A stretch of DNA of 43,155 nucleotides from Thermomucor indicae-seudaticae (Eukaryota; Mucoromycota; Mucoromycetes; Mucorales; Lichtheimiaceae), in contig JSYX01000287.1 of NCBI GenBank assembly GCA_000787465.1, positions 1-43,155 of the forward strand, written 5' to 3'. Made by a program: the position numbers and the translations under genes. The notes under the pieces were generated by a model. That model did no database searches, was not told the DNA's origin, and was given only the letters and a program-made list of their open reading frames with translations. Below, piece by piece: positions 1-10,923 of the stretch; the first letter of the stretch is position 1; each line of letters starts with the position of its first letter.

Positions 1-941
1 TGTCCTGAATGTACATGCTTTTTAAAGAAGCATAGCTTCTTCGTGAGACGAGTAACAGCACTCAACTCCCCCAGGCTTCTTACTAAGGCCTCTGGCATTG
101 GGGAACGCACGGCACAGAATGCCATCATATTCTGAAATCAAAAATAAACGGCTGTGGATTCCACATAGGTTGGAGAAGAAACAGGACAACTGCACAGCGT
201 AATTTTGCTATTTAAACCCCGATTTCTTCTCTGTTTTTTGGACCCTTTGTCTTCCCTACTATATGAAGTCTGTTGTAAACCACTTGAAACGCTTCAAGAT
301 CTTTAGTATGCAAAAGAATATATGCTAAGGTTCATGTGGTCGAAATTTCAGGGTGGTTTGTGAAGGCAAAATTCGAGAAAATTGATATTAAAAAAGAGGA
401 GCATAGGTTTTTGACCAGACCTCTACATTTTTATTCATGCACTATATTAACACCCAACTTACCATGTAGGTCAATGGTGTAGGCTATAACGAGCTATAAG
501 CAATGACGTATATTACATTATGCCTTTTTTCACAATAAATACATAACAATGAGAGATTTCATCAAGTGAACAGCATTACAACTGTCAAGTTAACGTCACG
601 GACGATATCTTTCTTATGTCGGATCACTTGTGACCGGGCGAGAGTGCCATAAAAGGTGCAAAAGTCGTGGATTAGCGGTTTCTATAGATTTATCACCAGT
701 ACATATACTTTATGGGTATTTCTTGGAAAAGTAGACAGGGTAAGGGCGTGCAGTAATGCATGTGCATGTAGGTGTAAGAAACACAGTGTCGACTGCGCGT
801 ATATGTTAGGTTCCGTCATTTGAACAAAGAATGGTAGCTGATATACTGTATATCAGTGAAAGCGTTAATCGTCACTTATTCAAACTGAATACAATTTTCG
901 TATACTGTACTAGAAATATTGCACGACAACCAGAAAGCGTA
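1..941. other. AT-rich intergenic sequence, no confident gene
   Basis: No recognisable protein or RNA gene. A short minus-strand open stretch next to the window edge (about 22-131), preceded by an acceptor-like CAG, could be the 3' end of a gene lying outside the window, but two frames are equally plausible, so it is not called. The rest is AT-rich with scattered stops in all frames. Confidence 0.5.
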
Positions 942-1102
942 CGGTATCCGCGCGATATACCGATAGCTATCTGATACTTTGATATCTCGATACACCGAAC
1001 GACCTCTGAATCACGGGTTTTCTTTTTCCAGGCGCATGTGCACTTGATATAACGATCGAGTATTCCCGTCACGGACCTTATCGATATATCCCGCGGGCAC
1101 TG
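942..1102. mobile_element. MITE, pogo/Tc1-mariner type (family A, copy 1)
   Basis: About 161 bp bounded by imperfect terminal inverted repeats of about 24 bp. The left end begins CGGTATCCGCGCGATATACC and the right end, reverse complemented, begins CAGTGCCCGCGGGATATATC. TA dinucleotides flank both ends (940-941 and 1103-1104), the expected target duplication of this superfamily. The interior carries a TTTTTCCAGGCG...CACTTGATATAACGAT core that recurs in opposite orientation in the element at 19818-19993, so these are two copies of one non-autonomous family. There is no coding capacity. The element ends about 155 bp upstream of the SDHB start codon, so it lies in that gene's promoter region. Confidence 0.75.
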
Positions 1103-1258
1103 TATTAACGTGTGGGGACGGATATTAAATTAGCCGCAATCCCCCCGGTCACTGCGAACGCAAATTTCACACAGCGACCGGAAAACAGAACCAACGAGCT
1201 TCTTTCACTCCATTAACTACTGCTTAGAATTCTTACCCCCCCCTACTCTTGGTCCACA

Positions 1259-2468
1259 ATGTCGATTGCTTTGACGCCCGTTAGAAATGCGGCGGTCCGC
1301 GGCCGCTTGGCTCCTGCAGTTGCAGCTGTGAGTTGTTGAACCGATTAAAAAAGAAGGCAATTAGCACTTAATCCATTTATGTAGCCTGTCGTTCGATCCT
1401 TGAAGACCACCACGTCTGCCAACATGGCTTCTACGACCGATGCCCAGCCGCCAAAGAAGGAACCTCTCTTGAAGACATTCGAAATTTACCGCTGGGTAAG
1501 TAACGGCTACGGAACGCGCACACATTCAGGCCCGAACGCGGTATTCATGGGAGGATGTTTATTTCGCAGAACCCGGACAAGCCAACTGAAAAGCCCTACA
1601 TTCAAACGTACAAGGTCGACCTGAACTCCTGTGGACCTATGGTTTTGGACGCTTTGATCAAAATCAAGAACGAGCAGGACCCTACGTTGACCTTCCGTCG
1701 TTCGTGCCGTGAAGGTATCTGCGGCTCTTGCGCCATGAACATTCAGGGTGGCAACACCTTGGCTTGCATTTCGAAGATCGACCGCGACGTCAGCAAGCCT
1801 GTCAAGATTTATCCTCTTCCCCACAGTAAGTCCTTTCTCTTTCTTGCTTTTACCTGTTCGGGATATATCGGGAATGCAAAATTTGGCAGGCACATGCAAA
1901 TTTATCTGACCTTGTGTGTAATTAGTGTACATTGTCAAGGACCTGGTTCCGGACATGACCAACTTTTACAAGCAGTACAAGAGCATTGAACCTTATCTGA
2001 AGCAGACTAAGGGTCCCGAAACAGGCAAGGAAAACTTGCAGTCGATTGAGGATCGTAAGAAGCTGGTAAGCTGGAAAGTTGGTCAATGGATATATTCTCG
2101 TGGGTAACCGATTGTCGTGTTTGCATAGGATGGTCTTTACGAGTGCATTCTTTGCGCATGCTGCTCGACTTCTTGTCCTTCCTACTGGTGGAACCAGGTA
2201 ATATATGATATGCAGTAGAAGGGGATTATCAGTTGCTGACCAAAATTTGTAATAGGAGGAGTACTTGGGTCCAGCAGTGCTCATGCAAGCTTATCGCTGG
2301 ATGATCGACTCGCGTGACCAATTTGGTCCTCAACGTCGTGAGATGTTGCAGAACAAGATGGCGCTTTACCGTTGCCACACTATCATGAATTGCAGCAAGA
2401 CTTGTCCCAAGGGTCTGCAACCGGGTCTTGCTATTGCCAAGATTAAGCTTCAAATGGCTAAGGAATAG
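1259..2468 (+). CDS. SDHB: Succinate dehydrogenase iron-sulfur subunit (complex II)
   Basis: Subunit of mitochondrial succinate:ubiquinone oxidoreductase that passes electrons from the flavoprotein through three Fe-S clusters to quinone. Six exons: 1259-1327, 1385-1495, 1570-1825, 1926-2065, 2129-2197 and 2256-2468. All introns are GT-AG and phases agree, giving 285 aa, the usual family length. The N-terminus is rich in Ala and Arg and lacks acidic residues, as in a mitochondrial presequence. The plant-type [2Fe-2S] motif [10 protein letters not shown] with a later Cys gives C106, C111, C114 and C126. The C-terminal domain has [12 protein letters not shown] (from about residue 198) and C255, C261 and C265 (NCSKTCPKG) for the [4Fe-4S] and [3Fe-4S] clusters. 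No key residue is missing. PTPA follows 124 bp downstream on the same strand. Confidence 0.97.
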
Positions 2469-2592
2469 ATGAATTTAAAGCAAATAGTTTGTGAAAAGTA
2501 ATCTATCGTAAAAGAATACGATCCGCACGTAAATTCCGTGCTTGAAATTTTACTCGCGCAGTTTTCCGGTTACATCATCCTCTTCGCAAACC

Positions 2593-3955
2593 ATGTTTCA
2601 AGTACCTGTTAAGCGTATTATCACAAAACAGGACCTTGAGGAGTTTTTGCAATCAGATGCCTATAACAGCTACATTGGTTTCATCGTGCGACTAAACGAC
2701 GCTGTGAAAGATCTGAAGATCGACACGGAGTTGGATCTGTCACCTGTAATAATAATGCAAAACCCATCGCTGCTCTGCGACTTACGGAAGCTTTAAACAG
2801 AATGTGGCCCACATAATGACAATTTTGGACACATTGTCGGGCTATGCCAAAGAGATTCCGCCTGTGGAAAATGCCAAATCACGCTTCGGCAATCCAGCTT
2901 TCAGAGATTTCTATGATCGCGTTCAAGAGGTATGCATAAATGTCGGTTTTCTTCCCTTAAAGAAACGGACTATGTTGACATTTGCCAGAATGTGTTAGAG
3001 CTTATGCAACCGCTGGTTCCTGAGGCAGCCATTCCAGAAGTCAGTCGTTACTTCGTGGAGAGCTTTGGTAACAGACGCCGGATCGATTATGGGACAGGAC
3101 ACGAAGCCAACTTTATGGCATGGCTGTAAGACGTGACTCGGCTGGTCACTATAGCGCGTATCTAAATCTTGTTTATTGTAACAGACTATGTTTGGAGAAA
3201 CTGGGGGTTATCTCACCAGAAGATGACAGGGCGATAGTTTTACGCGTTTTCAACAGGTAAATGGAACCTACGACTAAGCGAATCTCAGCGCAAGTAAATG
3301 TTGTTTGCTTTTCGCTAGATACATTGCATTAATGCGTCAATTGCAGTTCGCGTACTGGCTTGAACCAGCAGGATCGCACGGTGTATGGGGCTTAGATGAT
3401 TATCACTTTCTGCCGTTTATGTTCGGCTCTTCGCAGCTTTTGAGTACGTTGGTATCCATTTTTTCGTTGACAGGATACGGCGACTAAATGTGTGATATTA
3501 CTACGACAGATCACAAGTATATACGACCGAAATCCATTCATGATAACGACGTCGTAGAAGAGTTCTCAAAGTCTTACATGTACCTCGCGTGCATACGCTT
3601 CGTTAACGAAGTCAAGACTTCTGCATCTCTACGATGGCATTCGCCCATGCTAGATGATATATCGGCTTGCAAAACGTGGACCAAAGTAAACCAAGGGATG
3701 ATCAAAATGTACAAGGCCGAAGTACTTGGCAAACTGCCGATTATGCAACATTTCATGTTTGGCTCTCTTATACAGTTTAATGGAGGAACGCCGCAAGCTG
3801 AAGACTCACAAAGCGAATGTGGACACGTGCATCAACCTGACGAAAGATACGCAATGGGCCAAGAGCATCCGGATTGCTGCGGTATACCTGTACCCAGTGC
3901 CATCGCAGCCAAAAGTCAGAGTGGATCGTCACGTCGCCCTATACCCTTTGATTAA
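2593..3955 (+). CDS. Serine/threonine-protein phosphatase 2A activator (PTPA, Rrd1/Rrd2 family)
   Basis: PTPA is a peptidyl-prolyl isomerase-like chaperone that activates the PP2A catalytic subunit in cytosol and nucleus. Six exons fit in phase: 2593-2745, 2801-2929, 2989-3125, 3185-3256, 3319-3443 and 3510-3955, about 353 aa. Family signatures occur in order: [50 protein letters not shown], then [15 protein letters not shown] and the C-terminal QHFMFGSL. An in-frame ATG at 2542 would add 17 residues; 2593 is chosen because homologous sequence begins there. The tail after FGSL has no clear homology, so the stop at 3955 could be wrong if a further intron exists. The gene is convergent with the dienoyl-CoA reductase, 53 bp away. 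Confidence 0.93.
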
Positions 3956-4008
3956 AGGAATAAAGCTTGTTGCTTCAAGCAAAAAGTAACAGAAAGTTTA
4001 TCTTTCTT

Positions 4009-5485
4009 CTACAATCTTCCTTTTGGCGGGGATAAGACCATGGCTGGATAGGCAGGGTTTGCAGAATTCATCCACTGACCACCTACACTCAACAGCGTCA
4101 ACGCGGGAACTCCAGCCGCTTCTTTCTATGAGGACATACCATCTACGACCAAGGTGACACCGGTAATCCAGTTAGCACCTTCCGAAAAGAGGAATACGGT
4201 CGCTTGTTCAATATCCTGTACAGTGCCCATACGCTGCACACAACTTGATTTATTCTTCGCTCCGCTTTTCATCCTAAAGAACCTGCTTTTACCTGTAGGG
4301 GAACCGTCTCTGGGTCGAAAAGACCCCCACCAAGTCTGCTCATACCCTCCTATAATAGGGCATATTGCAAATTACCATTCTAGTTTAACGACATGAATTG
4401 CCTATCCGTTCACATACAGTATCAGCCTAGTGAAAAGCTTGTTATTTCAGCATCTACAGTGACCAAGACATTTATGACCTACAATAGGACCAGGAGCGAT
4501 GCCTTATATCACAACGTATACAAGAATTAGCGCTCCTCGTTTCCGCTCAACTCGTTATAAAACCTTTACCATTCACACCTAACGAGTAAGAGAAATCAGC
4601 ATATGCAGTTCGCGCAAAACAACATGATTACTTACGAACACCGTGAGGACCAAGTTCAACAGCCCAATGCTTTGTCAAAGCCTGTTGTTGTAAACCGGTT
4701 AGAGATATAGAAAGCAAACAGGCATCTACAAAAATTGAGAAACTCACGTCAATACCAGCTTTAGCAGAGCCAGCGTGTTGCTGATATGGGAGGCCATTGT
4801 AATGTAGCGTTGCACTGACGTTGATGATAGCACCCTTCGATGCTTTGAGATATTCTGCTGCCGCCTTGGTCAGATTGAACGTGCCTGTGGAGTCGTGCAT
4901 AAGTTACAGAAGGGTATGAAGTTGATATTGCTTGATGGCAACTTTACCCAGCAGGTCAATTTCGATGACAGTACGAAATGCATTGTATGAGAGGTTTTGG
5001 AATGGCGCCAAAAAATTTCCAGCAGCACCATTGATGAGATAATCGATGCGCCCAAACTGTTCTACGGTTTTTTGGACAGCATTTTCCACATCTGCTGGCT
5101 TGCGGACATCAGCTGGGATCGGTCTAAAAGTGCATTAACTTGAGCTACACATCTTTTGCTTGGCTAGAGGGAAGAAGAATGCGCGATGCCTTACACGACG
5201 ATGCCACCTGTGGATTCGCTCATTTCCTTGGCAGCCTGTTCAAGCCTTTCCTTGCTATATATTTTTTCCTCTTCATTGAGTCGAAGACGTTCTGTAAAAA
5301 GATCGAGCAACCAAAAATTCGGCGCGCTTACTTCACCTTCGACTAATGATGACGGCCTTGGCGCCATGACGGACCATTGCTTCCGTCATGCCACGGCAAA
5401 TGCCGCTGCCGCCACCAGAGCATAGTAGCACCTTGCCAGCAAAGATGTTGTCCTTGAAAATCTTTCTCGTGTCAACCGAAGCCAT
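4009..5485 (-). CDS. Peroxisomal-type 2,4-dienoyl-CoA reductase (Sps19/DECR2 family SDR)
   Basis: NADPH-dependent auxiliary enzyme of beta-oxidation of unsaturated fatty acids. I reconstruct 11 exons (minus strand): 5485-5337, 5254-5195, 5123-4948, 4884-4748, 4681-4636, 4578-4570, 4502-4483, 4426-4418, 4349-4293, 4233-4140 and 4082-4009. Phases agree and give 276 aa. The cofactor loop is SGGGSGICRG near residue 25; further family motifs are INGAAGNFLAP, SATLHYNG, HAGSAKAG, VNGIAPGPI and VVDGGQW. As in DECR2, the SDR catalytic Tyr is absent while the Lys of HAGSAK is kept. Exons 6 and 8 are 9-nt microexons needed to restore VNG and the segment before EGMSRLGG. The C-terminus KGRL is only a weak match to a PTS1 peroxisomal signal, so location rests on family membership. 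Confidence 0.92.
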
Positions 5486-5961
5486 TTTCGAGTTGCTGGT
5501 GTACCAAAGAAACGGGAATCAAGGCTCCGCGGATCATACCACCTATTTGTCAGCTTAAAATGCGGTTTTCTGTTAGTCATCCGTTTTCTTGACTTGTTAC
5601 CAACTTGTCTCCAAGTTGGCAGGTATAGCGTGATCAAAGTGCTCAAAAGGAATGACGCCTTGGTCTAGAAGAAGGACAGAGAATATGGCAGGGCGTTTTG
5701 TGACTCATGCACTTAAAGGTGGCCCCAGATGTTGCAAAATACAATAAAGCATCTGTTCAGACTTTGGATCGAGCGAAAAGCTAATCGATAATAGAGTTAA
5801 TTAATTAATGTGCCTTTTGACTTGTGGCTGGTAGTTTGAGACGAAAGCTGTGGGACGACTCAAATTTATTACTGTTGCCAGAGACCTCCTATGTCAAGAG
5901 ATCTTTGCCAGAAAGACTCAGAATGACGGATCCACCCTTGGCAGTCTTGCGCAAGGACGGC
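5486..5961. other. Intergenic sequence upstream of the dienoyl-CoA reductase
   Basis: Holds the promoter region of the minus-strand reductase gene and AT-rich sequence. The short open frames here have no recognisable similarity. No RNA gene seen. Confidence 0.5.
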
Positions 5962-6349
5962 TTAAGCAGCCTCCAAGCTTATCTTTGTTCGACAAAGGAT
6001 TGCGACGAATGTTTGCCTGATTTCAGCCCAACACTTCTCTCGGCATGGTTTAAGAAAGGAGTACAGGGTGTGAGAAAAAAAAAAGAGGCTTGTAACCTCT
6101 CCGCCTGATTGGCTGAAGCAACCGGTTGCTGTGATGGATACTGGCGTTGTCCATGACGAGATACATGCCCTGCACCTGGTTTGCTACAATTTTTTGCTGA
6201 AAGCTGAGTGTAATATTTGGTTTATCACAGAGGGGCGATGGTGTCGTGCACGAGAGTGCCTGTATTATCGGTGTTTGAGGCCCTTCAAGGCGCATCGTCT
6301 CTTTGCGGGATATATCGAGTCCTTCCATGCGAATCTTCACAGATTGCAA
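5962..6349 (-). pseudogene. Frameshifted DDE transposase fragment (DDE_3-like)
   Basis: The minus-strand open frame contains GMYLVMDNASIHHSNRL followed by RRRGYKPLFF, the signature around the second catalytic Asp of eukaryotic DDE_3/Tc1-IS630-type transposases. In intact proteins this continues into YSPxLNPIExFW. Here that sequence (YSFLKPCREKCWAEI) lies in another frame starting near 6060, so the copy has a frameshift and decayed residues. The N-terminal domain and first catalytic Asp are not visible, and no terminal inverted repeats were found. It is a relic between two housekeeping genes. Confidence 0.75.
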
Positions 6350-6661
6350 GTTCAGAGAGTAAAAGGCGCCACACTAGGCAATGGCTGTTTTATACGCCAT
6401 ATGAATGTGTACGCTAACTTTCTAAAGCTTCCCCCCAGGTCGTCACCAATCTTTCTAGAAGTTTTAAACTTTATGCAGTGAAGTTTAAAATCTTCGTTGT
6501 CTTCCATGTGAAATATGAAGGTCTTAGCATGCTTTTAATGGCATGCTACATTGGTGCCGAAATAGGTGGGTTCAAGGTCGATTTGGCAAACTTTCTGAAA
6601 TGAATTGGGGCTCAGATATGCAAGTCGTTGACTTTTTGTTTTCTGTTAAGTTGCTGGCACC
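6350..6661. other. Intergenic sequence; promoter of the TPR gene
   Basis: No gene recognised. May contain further decayed transposon sequence at its left end and the upstream region of the TPR gene at its right end. A short ATGGCATGCTA-like inverted motif occurs near 6526-6545. Confidence 0.4.
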
Positions 6662-7482
6662 ATGCATAGAATTGCCAGGACTGCCTTCCGTTCCTCGGCT
6701 ATTCTAGCGGTTGCATTGCGGCGGAATGTACCTTCTGCGTCTGTTAGACGTATGCAACGACTACTTGGAAAATTGCCACAAATGGCTAAAGACTTGCATT
6801 GTTAGCTTTCTCCCATAGTCCACCTCGGTTTGATCGCTACTCTGATGCCGAGGAACAGATCAAACAAGGCACCCAATATTTGAACCAGGGCTCTCTTGAT
6901 ATGGTAATACCACACTTAATCTGTAGATAACGCGCTTATTGGACTCACTAACCTTGAGGACAGGCAATGCATAGCTACCACAAAAGCGTGCAACTGGCGC
7001 CAAGCGGTACGTGCCGTTGCATATTTCAATACTGTATTATCTAATGGCAGATATAGCGCCAGGATACTTCAATATTGGAGTCTGCTATTTCCAGATGGGT
7101 ACGTACAAGAAGTTTAATTGCATGGTGTCAGATATGGCATAGCCGCATCTTCATGCATATTTTTCTCATATATACATCAGGGAAGCATCGTGATGCTATC
7201 AAGGCATTTGAACGCTCTCTTGAATATGAACCAAACCAGGCCGATGCACACACTAATATTGCGTCAGCTTACTTGATGTTGAAAAACGTGCCTGAGGCGC
7301 TGAAACACTTAGAACAAGCATCGAACTTTAATCCGCTCGATGGCGAAATTCAATATAACCTCGGATGCGTCTATGAAGCGATTGGCAAACTCGATGCGGC
7401 TAAAACTCGCTTTGAGCGCGCTCATATCCTTGGTATCGCAAAGGCAGAGGAAGCACTCCTAAAGTTGGCAAAAAAGCAATAG
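6662..7482 (+). CDS. Mitochondrial TPR-repeat protein, function unknown
   Basis: Five exons fit in phase: 6662-6749, 6806-6903, 6964-7006, 7051-7098 and 7181-7482, giving 192 aa. The N-terminus (MHRIARTAFRSSAILAVALR...) is basic, Ser/Ala-rich and free of acidic residues. It ends in RPFSHSPPRFD, which resembles a matrix-processing site, so mitochondrial import is inferred. From about residue 40 the protein is made of tetratricopeptide repeats, for example AIKAFERSLEYEPNQADAH and ALKHLEQASNFNPLDGE, which normally bind protein partners. The splice joining presequence to body (6749 to 6806) is chosen because it is the only in-phase option found. The exon 4 acceptor could instead lie 5-6 nt later. 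I do not recognise a specific ortholog. Convergent with SEC15. Confidence 0.85.
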
Positions 7483-7740
7483 AATGTGTATAATAGAAAA
7501 ATTTCTTGCTGAACTTCATAACGTCGCTAGATATGTACAGATCGAAGCACCCTATAAATTCATTCCAGAAGCTTTCGTTAGCGACCTTATATGTATCGTA
7601 GATCGGGCGCTCGCCTTTTACCTCGCGACATTCTCCAGTCCTCGGCGCCGCATTCTAGCCTTAGGTCCTGTCACCTGCGACACAGCAGGATCTCGAAGCA
7701 ATCTGAGACATGTCAGTACGGTCACCTTACCACATACCAG

Positions 7741-10700
7741 TCATTGACACTCAACGTACTTTTCGAATAAGATAATTATGTCTCGTCCATGGACGCGACC
7801 GTATTTACTGCTTTTAATCTGGGGCGTCAAAACTTCTTCAGGATCGTCGCTCATAGCAAGATCTAGCATCTGGATACAGGGTGTTAGCATCAAGCTTTTT
7901 AATCCACCTTCGCATTAAGAGCAACCTGTCTCATTTCGGCAAAAGTGTCCAGCACAGTAGGATCGCCCAGCTGCCGTACAAAGTCTTCAATGAATCGTAC
8001 ATCGGTATCAAAGTTGTGTAGAGCGACTTCGGTTATGACACGCTGATCAGGGTCAAGCAAAAGGTTCTAAGAGGCCAGAGTTGGTCCCGACGCCAGTCCA
8101 GAAAAGCTGAAGAGGATGTTAAAGTACCTTCATAGAATGAGATAAATGATCCAAAGCATCGTAATAGATTAAACTCTTGATAGACTCCGGTAGGTTAAGT
8201 AAAGCTGCATTAGTAACATTGGTAAGGAATGTGACTAGGTCCTGAAGATGAGCGCTCGGCTGCTGTTGCGGTTCTCTCGCAACCCTATAGATGATACATC
8301 ATCGGAAAAGATGTATAATGCATTCTATGCGTGTAACTTACCAATCGTAGTCTGATAGTTCTAAAAATTCGTCTAATTTGGAATTTAAGAGTTCAAAAAT
8401 ACGTTTTTCAGCTTTTCGTCTTGTCTCTTTAAACGTCTGCGTTGCCTTAAGATGAATACGCCCAGATCGATGGAAAGAGCGTGTTTCCATGAGCAGCATC
8501 TCAAAGTCAGGGCATGTCGACTCGAAATATTCAATGTTGATTATAATTTGGACGATCTGGGACAGATTGGTGGATTGGAGCTTTTTGAGTAATATTGCAT
8601 TGACCTTCTGGATAAGCAAGCTGTCGACCGCCTGAAAAGACCATATTTAGCCGAAGTCGACTTCTTTGATAGCATTATTGCTTACTTTTTTTAATATATC
8701 ATCCATTTCCCCGTGAGTCTGAGAGAAACCTTCGGCAAACTGATAAAACTGATGTACAAATGCGCTTACGTCGCGACAACAGGTTGGGAATACTTTGGAA
8801 AAGGGAAGTCGAAGTGGGAACCTGTAAACGTCGCGTCCCAAACTTAGTATGACATTTGGAGACAGTCAAGTAAAGCATTACCCGTGTCTTTTCAGGAACT
8901 CGCGGTCTGGCCGAAAGCGGGTATATTGCATGACCTCTTTCAGTTCCTCTGCATTTGACACTGTCATAGGCATGCATTCATCTTCCTCTACAATCTGGTG
9001 TTCACTTGTGAGTCTAAATTTGCTATACCTAAGCCAGAAAAGCTCGCAAATACCTTCTCAAAAACCTCGCTATACTGATTAATTAGAAGTTCCGAGTATC
9101 TTTGGAATAACGTTAAAAGAGTTTCCTGTAGTGGTTTGACTGGGTAATCAAAGCTCTAATACACAAGATTAATGCATGGAGAATACCCTATCCGCTCTTC
9201 CAGAGCCTACCTCCAAAGTCTGTATAAAAATAAGCAGAGAGAATTTGATACGCAAAAATAGTTCCGGGTCTCTGCAACCTTTAAGACTCTCGGACACGAC
9301 CAGAATGATTTTGCTTGTCACCATTTCCCAAAGTCCATCCACCTACCATAAGCCGGTATATTAACTCACATGCTCGTTAGCAAGCATTCGCAACTCACCT
9401 CCGCTTGACTTCGGAAATCTTGGGTACTATGCAATATTATGTGTTCAATGATAAAGAACCCTACAATGTCTTGCAGTAATGCCTCGAACGGCGCCAGATT
9501 TCCATCTCGCAAATTGATCGGTGCCGAAAGCGCAAGATTTGCTTGAGCCTGGTCAAATCTTTTAATACTTGTTTTAACCTTCTTTATGGATCTGTCAAGT
9601 ATATTACCCGCCTGTCCTCTTCATATGAAGCCTTGAATTCGTGTCGCTTTTTCAAAGTGTCATAGACATGAATACAGCGATAAAGCGGCTCAAAATCAAT
9701 AGCGACTTCATCGATTATGCTTGCTTTGAACAATAGTCTTTATTAGCTACAGATTGCATGACAAACCATCCACACTTACATTCAAGCCCTTCATTCACTA
9801 CCATCTCAATAGCAGAGTTGACATTATGATGTTGCAAGTACCGGAGCTTGGGATTATCAGCTGTCTTTGCACGCCAGCGATCCTGTCTTTCCTGCATACG
9901 TTTCATAGCCAATGCGCCAATTTCTCGCGAGATACCGCGAACGCTATAGTACATGATTTAATTGACACAAGTCAAAATAAGGTATCCGCTACAACAACTC
10001 ACGTTGCTAGCCATTCCCTTAATTGTACAGTAATGGTATCTTTGATCATCGTTTGCATAACGGGCACGCTTTGTTCCAGATGCTTCACAAAGCTCAGAGG
10101 CGGCATTTCACTTAGATAATCATGTTTCAAACTATCCATAGTCTAACAAGTGAATCTGCTCAGCTGGTTTGTAGCTTTCACGCATCGCTGACTCATGCTA
10201 ACCTTTAAGGCTGAATAATACTTTTTGTTCTCTAGTTGATGGCTCGCCTTGTTTGCCATTTCCAAGACAACCAAGCTATTCTTGAGCGTTTCAATAGCAG
10301 CCTCAACATTATGCTGAACCCGTCGCGCTTCTATCAACTCCCGACGCTAACTCCATTTTCAGAAGGCGATGGCGATTGAACGTCTGCATCATCTCTCACC
10401 TTTTCGGCAAGGCGATTTCCCCTTGTTTGAAGTGCAACGTTGACATTGGCAATCTTTTGCCGCAGGTCGATAGATCCCTGTCGTACTTTTAGCAGCTGAT
10501 CCACTGCTTGTACGAATTCCTTTTAGTCGCGTTAAGTCGAAGCAATTGGGTACAGGTGATGAGTAGAATTTACTTGATAATGGGCGTTGCACATGCGCTC
10601 AATTTCACCATCCTTTTTTCGAATGAGAGCATCCAGCTGATCCACAAAAGCTTCCTGTCGGCCAGTCTCAGTAATTTGTTTGATGACAGGTCCCAGTTGC

Positions 10701-10837
10701 TCCAGGTTTTCGGCATCGTCAAGTGCAGCTGAAAATGTGAGCTCGAGCCCATTCGTAGAATCCGCTCCGAGAGTGGACTGAGCCATGCTCTCGGCTAGTC
10801 TGTTGAGCTCCGGATCCTCCTTTGCAACCACAGACAT
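7741..10837 (-). CDS. SEC15: Exocyst complex component Sec15 (EXOC6)
   Basis: Subunit of the octameric exocyst that tethers secretory vesicles at sites of polarised growth; Sec15 is the effector of Rab GTPase Sec4/Rab8. The gene is broken by many introns of about 50-80 nt. Conserved blocks occur in order on the minus strand: LGPVIKQITETGRQEAFVDQ and RKKDGEIERMCNAHYQ (10.7-10.5 kb); EFVQAVDQLLKVRQGSIDLR (about 10.5-10.4 kb); QHNVEAAIETLKNSLVVLEMAN (10.3 kb); MQERQDRWRAK (9.9 kb); a PLYxCIHVYDTLKKRHEF-like block (9.7-9.6 kb); LRLPFSKVFPTC (8.8 kb); QTFKETRRKAEKRIFELLNSKLDEF and ELSDYDW (8.4 kb); and a Sec15 C-terminal part ending SSKYGRVHGRD. The start at 10837 is the ATG nearest the conserved N-terminus. 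Individual exon limits were not all resolved. Confidence 0.93.
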
Positions 10838-10923
10838 GCCGACTCCGTTTAATTCAAAGGCACTGCTCACGGGTAGAATTAAGAAAAGGCGGAGTTTTGC
10901 TTGCATCAACGTCGCTCCCATCA

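Noticed and set aside
22..131. Minus-strand open stretch possibly encoding the C-terminus of a gene outside the window
   Set aside because: Two frames are equally open, no motif is recognised and the window edge removes the downstream context.
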